Assembly: GCF_040605635.1 (NCBI RefSeq)
Contig: NZ_JBEXDG010000058.1
Location: 8,811 to 72,810 of the forward strand
Reading direction: 5' to 3'
Source of the DNA: Dactylosporangium sp040605635
GTDB lineage: Bacteria; Actinomycetota; Actinomycetes; Mycobacteriales; Micromonosporaceae
DNA length: 64,000 bases
The notes under the pieces are model-generated. The model saw only the letters and a program-made list of their open reading frames with translations. It was not told where the DNA came from and did not search any database. The position numbers and the translations under genes are program-made. Positions 17,910 through 24,500 of this stretch are shown in pieces. The stretch's first letter is position 1, and every line of letters starts with the position of its first letter.

Positions 17910-18264
17910 AGTCCTCCGGTCCGAACACGCGGTGGACCTCGGCCTCGCCCTCCCAGCCGGGCCACAGGTCGCGGTGCACCTTCATGAACCGGGTGGTCCA
18001 CTCCGTCGCCTCGGCCTTGGTGCGCACCTGGTACACCGCGTAACTGATCATCTCCTTGGTCTCGGTGAACGGCCCGTCGACCACGTCGAGCGCCCCGCCC
18101 ACGACCGTGACCTTGGCGCTGTCGACGCTGGGCGCGAGCCCCGCCGTGTCGAGCAGCGCCCCGGCGGCGGTGGCGTCCTCGCCGAGCTTCATGATCGCGG
18201 CCATCAGTTCGGGCGGGGGCGGGGTGCCGGGGGTGGTGCCCTTCAGCAGCACGAGATAACGCAT
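17893..18264 (-). CDS. YciI-like (YCII) family protein
   Basis: 123 aa: MRYLVLLKG, EATAAGALLDTAGL-type middle, then GPFTETKEMISYAVYQVRTKAEA, the pattern of YCII-related proteins (DGPFTE...). These ferredoxin-like-fold proteins often accompany SnoaL-tailed ECF sigma factors, as here. Two ATGs compete: AGGAG abuts the first (18270) but is 6 nt from the second (18264), so 18264 is chosen. Its stop overlaps the RluA-type gene on the other strand by 17 bp. Confidence 0.85.
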   Translation of the reverse strand: MRYLVLLKGTTPGTPPPPELMAAIMKLGEDATAAGALLDTAGLAPSVDSAKVTVVGGALDVVDGPFTETKEMISYAVYQVRTKAEATEWTTRFMKVHRDLWPGWEGEAEVHRVFGPEDFNQGG

Positions 18265-18427
18265 GTCCATCTCCTATCAGAAGGTGCCTTCACCGGTCCC
18301 TCGAACGGGCCGCCCCCGATCCGACACGCATCCCGGAACTTTCTTCCGAGGGGGTAGGGCCAGCCATACCCCGGACACGGGAGACAGCGGGCTGGGACGT
18401 TCGCCCCGCCGCTCATACCGTCGATCC

Positions 18428-18964
18428 ATGACCGTGACGATGAGCGCGATGCGACGCCCGGTCCAGCGGCTCGGCTGGCCCGCGACGCTCGCCCTGCACC
18501 TGCTGCCGGTCTCGGTGGCCTTCCTGTTCAGCGCGCCACTGGCGTTCGCGGTGGCCCTTCCCCTCCAGGTCGGGCTGCTGCTGCGCGACGCCGGGTCGCC
18601 CGGACTGCTGTCGTTCCGCCGCCGTCTGCCGCTGCGCGTGTACCTCGTGCTGCTGCCGAGCCTGCTCGCGATCACGTTCGGGGTGGCCCTGCTCTTCGAG
18701 GTGGACCGTTCCGTCGGCTGGCTGCTCGCGGCGGCCGCGGTGCAGCAGGTGTACTTCCACGGCTACCTGCTGCCCCGGCTCCCGGTCGACGGCCCGCTCG
18801 CGGTCGTCACGTCGGCCGGCTTGTCCGCCCTCCTCTTCGGGCCGCTGTTCGGCTTCGCCTTCGTCGTGCAACTGCTGCTGACCGCGGTCACCGTCAGGTT
18901 CGGCAGCGTGCGGGTCGGCGCCCTGGCGTGCGCCCTGCTCGCCCTCGCCGTCCTCGTGCTCTGA
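18428..18964 (+). CDS. CPBP-like membrane protein lacking the catalytic Glu pair
   Basis: 178 aa, six or so hydrophobic helices. The segment AAAVQQVYFHGYLLPRL sits where CPBP (CAAX protease/bacteriocin-processing) proteins have EExxFRGxLL, and QQ replaces the two catalytic glutamates. The downstream Leu/Gly-rich helices fit the family. Without the Glu pair it is unlikely to be a protease. The frame is open from 18263, but ATG 18428 precedes the conserved region. Confidence 0.55.
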   Translation: MTVTMSAMRRPVQRLGWPATLALHLLPVSVAFLFSAPLAFAVALPLQVGLLLRDAGSPGLLSFRRRLPLRVYLVLLPSLLAITFGVALLFEVDRSVGWLLAAAAVQQVYFHGYLLPRLPVDGPLAVVTSAGLSALLFGPLFGFAFVVQLLLTAVTVRFGSVRVGALACALLALAVLVL

Positions 18965-18969
18965 CGCCC

Positions 18970-20028
18970 CTACCGTGTCGCCGACGTCGGCCAGGCGTCC
19001 GGGTTCGTGAGGTCCTCGGAGATCTGGAGACGCTCGGCGTACCAGACGGCCTCCTCCTCGCTGAGCAGGTCCGCGTGATACGGGTTCCCCTCCAGGATGT
19101 GCACGCTGACCGGCCCGAACCCGGGAATCCACAGCCCCCGCATGCCGTCGGTGAGCCACTGCGCGGGCCGCCCGGCGACGACCCGGTCCTGCTTGAACTG
19201 CGCGTTGCCCCGCTCGCCCGCCCACAGCTGCACCCACTCGACGCCGCCCTGCCAGATCATCAGCGTCGACCACGCCCACACGTACCGGCCCGGCACCTGC
19301 CCGACCCGCAGCGCCGTCTGGCACTCGGTCCAGCTCGCCCCAGCCGGCAGCGCCGAGAGCCGCATCGGCGTCACGCACCGCTGCACCCTGTCCAGCCGCA
19401 CCGCGTCGAACACCCGCTCCGCCGTCGCCCGGTCCCGCGCCCACACCGCCGCGAAGATCCCGTCCCGCGGCTCCCAGCGCAGATCCGCGTACGGCATCAG
19501 GTTCCCGACCTCGACCGTGCCCACCTTCCCCGGCCGCCCGCCGACCGTGGTGTCCACCGCGGCCCCGTCGAACGTCGGCAGCCCCCGCCGCAGGTCCAGC
19601 GCGCTCGGCGCCAGGTGCACCGCCGCGATCAACCTGTCGTCGGCGGCGTACACGGCCACCGACTCGCGCTCCTCCTCCGAGCTCCACACGACGATCGACG
19701 CTCGCGCGTCCCCCGGCAGCTTCCCCATGTCGAGGTCGAAGTGCAGCAGCCCCGGGTCTTCCCCGATCCCCTCCGGCCTGCTCAGCGCGGACGGCACCCC
19801 GAGCGCCACGGGCAGCGTCGTGTCCTTGCGCTCCGGCAGCACCGCTCGTACGCCGAGAGCCGCCGCCATCACCAGCACCACCAGCGCGGCGCCCCCGGCA
19901 ACCCTGCGGCGCGTCCTGATCCGGCCGGCCGTGGTCATCGCCCGCCCGGCAAGCTCGCCGACCTCGACCTGCCCCCTGCCGGCCCGCGCCGCAAGGCTCT
20001 GCGCCAGCCTCGTCTCGATGCCGCTCAT
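18970..20028 (-). CDS. Membrane-anchored extracytoplasmic protein coupled to SigE-type sigma factor
   Basis: 352 aa: N-terminal ~55 residues cytoplasmic, one helix (AGGAALVVLVMAAALGVRAV), then a ~270-aa outer domain containing two Cys (RVQRCVTP, WTECQTA) that could pair. It starts at ATG 20028, overlapping the sigma stop (ATGA). It matches the layout of the 7038-8650 pair but is not similar in sequence, so it probably has an equivalent sensing or anti-sigma role. No known domain recognised. Confidence 0.6.
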   Translation of the reverse strand: MSGIETRLAQSLAARAGRGQVEVGELAGRAMTTAGRIRTRRRVAGGAALVVLVMAAALGVRAVLPERKDTTLPVALGVPSALSRPEGIGEDPGLLHFDLDMGKLPGDARASIVVWSSEEERESVAVYAADDRLIAAVHLAPSALDLRRGLPTFDGAAVDTTVGGRPGKVGTVEVGNLMPYADLRWEPRDGIFAAVWARDRATAERVFDAVRLDRVQRCVTPMRLSALPAGASWTECQTALRVGQVPGRYVWAWSTLMIWQGGVEWVQLWAGERGNAQFKQDRVVAGRPAQWLTDGMRGLWIPGFGPVSVHILEGNPYHADLLSEEEAVWYAERLQISEDLTNPDAWPTSATR

Positions 20029-20543
20029 GCCTGCCCCTCCGCGTCGTTGAGATGCCCCCGCAGCTTGGCCAGCGCCCGCATCGCATGCGTACGAACCGTC
20101 GCCTGCGAACACTCGAGCACCTGCGCGATCGCCGCGTCGTCAAGATCCTCGTAGTACCGCAGGACGACGACGGCCCGTTGCTTCAACGGAAGCCCCACGA
20201 CCAGCCGCCACAGCTCGTCGCGCTCCGCTGTCTCCCCGCTCAGGTCCCCCGGCGCCGTCCTGTCGGGCGCACGCTCGACCGGCACCTCCCGGTTCGCCCT
20301 GCGCCGCCACCAGGACCGCGACCCGTTGAGGACCAGCCGGCGCACGTACACCTCGGGGTCATCGACCCGCCTGATCCCCGCCCACCGCAGATACGCCTTG
20401 GCGAGGGCCTCCTGCACGAGGTCTTCGGCCCGATGGTCATCGCCGGTGAGCAGGATCGCGAACCGCACGAGCGCCGCACCTCGAGCGGCGACGAACGCCT
20501 CGAACCCCACGACGTGCACCTCGGACGGTTGCAGGGTCACCAC
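20025..20543 (-). CDS. SigE-family ECF RNA polymerase sigma factor
   Basis: 172 aa from GTG 20543 (AGGGGGA upstream). Region 2: FAILLTGDDHRAEDLVQEALAKAYLRW. Region 4: LPLKQRAVVVLRYYEDLDDAAIA followed by the helix-turn-helix QVLECSQATVRTHAMRALAKLR. Same subfamily as the sigma at 7038. The next gene overlaps its stop, giving a sigma/membrane partner operon. Confidence 0.85.
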   Translation of the reverse strand: MVTLQPSEVHVVGFEAFVAARGAALVRFAILLTGDDHRAEDLVQEALAKAYLRWAGIRRVDDPEVYVRRLVLNGSRSWWRRRANREVPVERAPDRTAPGDLSGETAERDELWRLVVGLPLKQRAVVVLRYYEDLDDAAIAQVLECSQATVRTHAMRALAKLRGHLNDAEGQA

Positions 20544-20678
20544 GCTTCGTCCCCCTCTGTAGGACCATGTCACCAGACAGAGCCCCCGCACCACCGCCCC
20601 TGTTGACCTCCCGCCCCGACTTCTTTCAGGCTTTTTAGGCCGCTGCGCCACGCCTCCGGCAGGGCGGTGCGGGCGTCG

Positions 20679-21698
20679 TCATGCGTTCGAACGCAGGCAC
20701 GTCCCTCGTGCGGGGGACATCCCGGACTTCGTGCGGCTCCTGGCGGCGGCGGACCGCGGCAACCTCGCCGGCGATCGGGCCAGGAGTGCGGGCACCGCGG
20801 CGGCCGACGACAGCAGCGAGACCGTGAGCCAGGCCGCGACCAGCACGAGATACAGGCCGGCCGCCAGCCACCCCACCACCGCCGAGCCCGTCTGCGCGGC
20901 GGCCCCCGAGACGCCCGTGACCACCGTCCCGACCGGGAACGTGAGGCTCCACCAGCCGATGGAGAAGCGGGCGCCGCTTCGTACCGTGGCGGCGGTGACG
21001 ACCGTCGCGGCGACGCACCACGCGAGGGCGCCGCACAGGACCGGCACCGCCAGGAGCAACCCCCAGGTCGCATGCCCGGTGGCGCGGCCCAGCAGCAGCG
21101 CGGCGGTCGCCGACTGTCCGAGCGGGCCGAGGACGATCCACACCGCCGGCGCGGTCAGCGGCCCGCGGCACACCGCCGCGATGGTCCACGCCGCGACCGG
21201 CAGGCCCGCCGCGAGCAGGACCAGGCACGCGCCGAGCAGGGCAGGACGGAGCGCGCCGGGCACGTGCGGCAGCAGGAGCGCGCCGGTGGACGCTGAGACC
21301 AGCGGCGGGACGACGGGCAGCAGCCGCGCCGGGCCCTCCGCAGTGCCATCGTTTTTGAACAGCGTCACTCCGGCCGTGATGACGCCGATCCCCGTGCCCA
21401 CACACCACAGCACAGCGTCCAAGGCCACGGCGACCGCCTGACCGACCCAGACGTGCCCCGCGAGCAGCGCACCCGCACCAACCGTCATGATCGCCATCGG
21501 CAGCGCCCCGTTGCGGGTCTCCGACCCACCCATCGCCGACACCACCACCATCAGCGCCGCCGCCACGACCCAGACGACCCCGGCGGCCAGCCGCTGCCCG
21601 TCCACCTGCATCGGCAACGTCACGGCGGCATTGGCGACGATGCCCGTGCCCATCACGGCGGCAAACCGGTTCGGTCTCACGCCATCAGCGTTGATCAT
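20679..21698 (-). CDS. TDT-family (TehA/SLAC1-like) transporter
   Basis: 339 aa with about ten hydrophobic helices. The first carries MGTGIVANAAV (the family's MGTGI motif), and FSIGWWSLTFPVGTVVTG near 240-257 matches the TehA/SLAC1 signature WWSLTFPxG. These are anion or C4-dicarboxylate channels and exporters, including sulfite and tellurite-linked members. ATG 21698 begins the family N terminus. It is divergent from a LysR regulator, which probably controls it. Confidence 0.85.
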   Translation of the reverse strand: MINADGVRPNRFAAVMGTGIVANAAVTLPMQVDGQRLAAGVVWVVAAALMVVVSAMGGSETRNGALPMAIMTVGAGALLAGHVWVGQAVAVALDAVLWCVGTGIGVITAGVTLFKNDGTAEGPARLLPVVPPLVSASTGALLLPHVPGALRPALLGACLVLLAAGLPVAAWTIAAVCRGPLTAPAVWIVLGPLGQSATAALLLGRATGHATWGLLLAVPVLCGALAWCVAATVVTAATVRSGARFSIGWWSLTFPVGTVVTGVSGAAAQTGSAVVGWLAAGLYLVLVAAWLTVSLLSSAAAVPALLARSPARLPRSAAARSRTKSGMSPARGTCLRSNA

Positions 21699-21750
21699 CC
21701 GCTGGTGTACCGGTAGCAGCCTCCACCTGATGCAGCCATAAGCTGGGGTT

Positions 21751-22644
21751 ATGCCATTACCGCCGCAGGTCGCCGACCTCACCAGCTACGACCTGCTGTT
21801 GTCGGTGGCCCGCCTGGGCAGCGTGGGCCGCGCCGCGCTCGAACACCGCGTCTCCCAGCCGGCCGCCAGCGCCCGGCTCCGCCAGCTGGAACGGCGCCTC
21901 GGCCTCACCCTCCTGCACCGCACCACCCGCGGCTCGACCCTCACCCCGACCGGCGCACTCGTGGCGGACTGGGCCCGCACAGCCGTGGACGCCGCCGCCG
22001 CCCTGGCCCTCGGCGTGGCCGCGCTCCGCGACACCCACACGCGCCGCCTCGCGGTCGCGGCCAGTCAGACGATCGCCGAGTATCTGCTGCCGGCCTGGCT
22101 CGTCGCCCTGCGCGCGGCCCATCCGGACCTGAGCGTCGTCCTGCAGGCCGCCAACTCCGCGGACGTGGCCGCCCGCGTCCTGGCCGGCGACACCCCGCTC
22201 GGGTTCGTCGAAGGCCCTGACCTGCCCCCGGGCCTGCACGCCGCAACCGTCGCCACCGACAGCCTCACCGTCGTCGTCGCCCCCGGCCACCCCTGGACCC
22301 GCCGCCGCCGCGGCATCACCGCCGCCGAACTCGCCGCCACGCCGCTCGTGACCCGGGAAGCGGGCTCAGGCACCCGCCGCGCCCTCGAACAGGCGCTCGG
22401 CTCGTCGACTCCCCCGCTGCTGGAACTGTCCTCGACCACCGCCATCAAGCACGCTGTGGCGTTCGGCGACACGCCCGCGGTCCTGAGCTCCCTCGCGGTC
22501 ACCGCCGACCTGGCCGCCGGCACCCTCACCGCCGTCCCGGTCAATGGCGCCGACCTGCGTCGCAACCTCCGAGCCATCTGGCCCGCGGGCATGCAGCTCA
22601 CCGGCCCGGAACGCGACCTCTTCACCATCGCCACCCCAAAATGA
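21751..22644 (+). CDS. LysR-family transcriptional regulator
   Basis: 297 aa. N-terminal winged helix-turn-helix (YDLLLSVARLGSVGRAALEHRVSQPAASARLRQLE in two parts, ~12-45; LLHRTTRGSTLTPTG) and a C-terminal effector-binding domain (LPAWLVALRAAHPDLSVVL onward). The divergent TDT transporter 52 bp away is the likely target; LysR/TDT pairs are common. The gene is intact, and 4 bp before its stop the next homology, a pseudogene, begins, so this is the border between conserved chromosome and the accessory island. Confidence 0.85.
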   Translation: MPLPPQVADLTSYDLLLSVARLGSVGRAALEHRVSQPAASARLRQLERRLGLTLLHRTTRGSTLTPTGALVADWARTAVDAAAALALGVAALRDTHTRRLAVAASQTIAEYLLPAWLVALRAAHPDLSVVLQAANSADVAARVLAGDTPLGFVEGPDLPPGLHAATVATDSLTVVVAPGHPWTRRRRGITAAELAATPLVTREAGSGTRRALEQALGSSTPPLLELSSTTAIKHAVAFGDTPAVLSSLAVTADLAAGTLTAVPVNGADLRRNLRAIWPAGMQLTGPERDLFTIATPK

Positions 22645-22649
22645 CCTGG

Positions 22650-22848
22650 CTCGAACAGATGCGCACCCGCCGGATCGCCCCGCCCGCCAACCGCACCGTC
22701 GTCGGGATCATGACCGAGTTCACGTTCCTCGCCGAGCGCAGCAGAGCGCGGGGTCTCGACGACCTGGAGGCATGGCTCGCCGCCACGCCGTGCAGCCCGC
22801 TGTACCGCACCCACACCAACCCCAAGAACGCCTTCCGGCGCCAGCTCT
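22650..22848 (+). pseudogene. DUF6933-like gene, 3' fragment (copy 1)
   Basis: Encodes EQMRTRRIAPPANRTVVGIM, then TEFTFLAERSR, LEAWLAATPCSPLYRTHT and NPKNAFR, the C-terminal half of a family I take to be DUF6933 (ANRSVVGIMxEF). The upstream half (NETTLLPVLLPLAPAAT) is absent. Strongly similar DNA recurs at 33523-33915 and 42343-42715. The remaining bases to 23,038 hold only a hairpin. Confidence 0.7.
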
Positions 22849-22927
22849 CACTTCACCCGCCAAGTCCGACGATGACGTCTTTCCCGAGATCTCCCACGCC
22901 ACCGCCCCAGTCTCGCGATGGCGTCGT

Positions 22928-22967
22928 GGGAACGCGGCGTACCCAGCGTGAGCGGTACGCCGTTCCC
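22928..22967. terminator. Large hairpin (possible terminator)
   Basis: GGGAACGCGGCGTACC pairs with GGTACGCCGTTCCC (two-base bulge) around a 10-nt loop. It lies between the pseudogene and the 3' end of the minus-strand amyloid-motif gene and could stop transcription from either side. Confidence 0.5.
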
Positions 22968-23038
22968 GTGCCGTGCGCATACCTGCGAACCGGAGCCGCA
23001 CCCCGCACTGAGATCGGCCGACCGGAGTTCTGGACCGC

Positions 23039-23443
23039 TCAGGACTCGGTGCGGCCAGGGGCGCCGAAGGAGATGCCGCCGTGGACGTCGCGGGCCTGCA
23101 CCACGTTGCCTTCGACGGTGCCGGAGACGTTGTTGGCCACGCCGCCGTAGTCGGCGGTCAGATGTGGCGAAAGATCGCGCCACACCGCTTGCAGGTCCGT
23201 TTCGAACGCGGGGTCTTCCGCGACGGCTTCGGCCAGCGCCTGCTGCAGCGTCCCGATCCGGGCCTCATCTGCCGGATCGGCTTCGGCTTGGGTGAGCGCG
23301 GCCTGTGCAGAGGCTCGGCCGCGGAACGCCCGCCGCACCAACTGTGCCAACGCCTCGAACGCCGCCCCGCCTCCACCGGCGAGTCCCTCGGCCGCCCTCG
23401 TCGCCAAGGCGACGGCGATTGCAGTCAATATCTCGTGATCCAT
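23039..23443 (-). CDS. Small effector-like protein with C-terminal RHIM-like amyloid motif
   Basis: 134 aa from ATG 23443 (GGGAG upstream). Residues 1-45 are Ala/Gly-rich and helical (ALATRAAEGLAGGGG, FEALAQLVRRAFRGR), 45-95 continue helical, and residues 104-126 read NNVSGTVEGN-VVQARDVHGGISFG. The tail has the G/V-x-Q-A/T-R-D-V-x-G-G pattern of bacterial amyloid signalling motifs (RHIM-like, BASS3-type). The helical part resembles the Bell (HeLo-like) membrane-attack domains that carry such motifs. The NB-ARC receptor at 24501 has the matching motif at its N terminus, so this is probably its membrane-killing effector. The functional assignment is an inference. Confidence 0.7.
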   Translation of the reverse strand: MDHEILTAIAVALATRAAEGLAGGGGAAFEALAQLVRRAFRGRASAQAALTQAEADPADEARIGTLQQALAEAVAEDPAFETDLQAVWRDLSPHLTADYGGVANNVSGTVEGNVVQARDVHGGISFGAPGRTES

Positions 23444-23463
23444 TGCCACAACTCCCGTCAGGT

Positions 23464-23477
23464 GCGTGCATGCACGC
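23464..23477. promoter_or_regulatory. Perfect 14-bp palindrome in the effector/receptor divergent promoter
   Basis: GCGTGCATGCACGC lies 20 bp upstream of the effector ATG in the 153-bp gap between it and the divergent receptor operon. A TATAGT box follows at about 23524, ~70 bp before the small-gene GTG at 23597. The palindrome is a candidate operator controlling one or both units. Confidence 0.4.
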
Positions 23478-23596
23478 CAGTCCGCGCCGGACCCGCCAGA
23501 AAGCATAGATGTCGACCCATGGCTATAGTATTTGCATGTCGCCTATTCGTCATGTTACCGTCACACACGGCAACCTCGCGTCGTTGAAGGGGTGTC

Positions 23597-23866
23597 GTGA
23601 ACACAAAATGGGAACCAGATCCCTCAGCGTCATTTCTCCGGCGCATTGGCAAGTCGTCGCATGAGCTCGGGCAAACGTCCGGCAATTCAAGCTGCCCGGA
23701 CATCTGGGAGCTCGACAACGGCGACGTCGCAGTCATCGGGGCGGACCTGACCACGAGTTATCAGGGCAGGCTCCCCGAAGGCGTGAGCGTCGACCCCGGC
23801 GAGCGGCTGGTGATCATTCCACGGAAGACGATCCTCGCGGCGAAGGCGGACATCCCCGATGCGTGA
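23597..23866 (+). CDS. Small conserved protein upstream of DUF6879-like gene
   Basis: 89 aa from GTG 23597 (AAGGGGT upstream). Residues ~30-85 read CPDIWELDNGDVAVIGADLT and ERLVIIPRKTILAAK, a small all-beta-looking domain often found just before DUF6879 genes in actinomycetes. No catalytic motif. It overlaps the next gene by 8 bp, so the two are coupled. Its role beside the NLR receptor is unknown. Confidence 0.7.
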   Translation: MNTKWEPDPSASFLRRIGKSSHELGQTSGNSSCPDIWELDNGDVAVIGADLTTSYQGRLPEGVSVDPGERLVIIPRKTILAAKADIPDA

Positions 23867-24470
23867 CCTGCTCGACGGCGCAATCGGCGAACCAATGGAC
23901 CTGGACGCCTATTACGCCGATTTCGAGAAGAACTTCTGGGTGATCGGCGACCTGGGCTTCTGGAAACTTGAGCGGCAACAGTTCTTCAAAGAACCCGGAT
24001 ACGACAGCTGGGAAGCATTCGCGAAAGGCGACTGGAAAGAGTCGCTCCGCCTCCTCGAAACCGGTCGCGCCGATATGGCCGAATATCACCGGCGAGTCGA
24101 GGAACACGGCTTCGTTGCGCGTCGGGTCCGGGTCGTCGAAGAGCCGATCATCCCGTATCTGCGATGGGAGCTGCACGCGCTGCGGGTCCGGGACCAGTGC
24201 GGCGGGAGCGTGCGGATCGTGGGACCGGACCAGGTTGCCGAGTTCGAGCACGATACCCCGCTGCCCGAGCTGTACACCCTCGGCTCCACCGTGATGTACC
24301 AGGCGATCTACGACGACGACGGGGTGCTGGAGTCCGCACGCCGGTTCGTCGACCGCGACCTCATCCTGCGCTGCCAACGGTTCATCCAGGATCTGTACGA
24401 GATCGGCCAGCCACTGGAGCCGTTCTTCGCCAGTCACGTCGCGACGCTTCCGCCGCCCCATCAGCCGTAA
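23859..24470 (+). CDS. DUF6879-like protein
   Basis: 203 aa. VARRVRVVEEPIIPYLRWEL in the middle is the phrase I associate with DUF6879, followed by GGSVRIVGPDQVAEFEH and YQAIYDDDGVLESARRFVDRD. Members are cytoplasmic, of unknown function, and frequently neighbour XRE/DUF397 or NLR genes. It overlaps the gene before it and ends 30 bp before the receptor ATG, so all three form one operon. Confidence 0.65.
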   Translation: MRDLLDGAIGEPMDLDAYYADFEKNFWVIGDLGFWKLERQQFFKEPGYDSWEAFAKGDWKESLRLLETGRADMAEYHRRVEEHGFVARRVRVVEEPIIPYLRWELHALRVRDQCGGSVRIVGPDQVAEFEHDTPLPELYTLGSTVMYQAIYDDDGVLESARRFVDRDLILRCQRFIQDLYEIGQPLEPFFASHVATLPPPHQP

Positions 24471-24500
24471 CCGTCGCAGCGGCTGACGAGGGACACGGCG

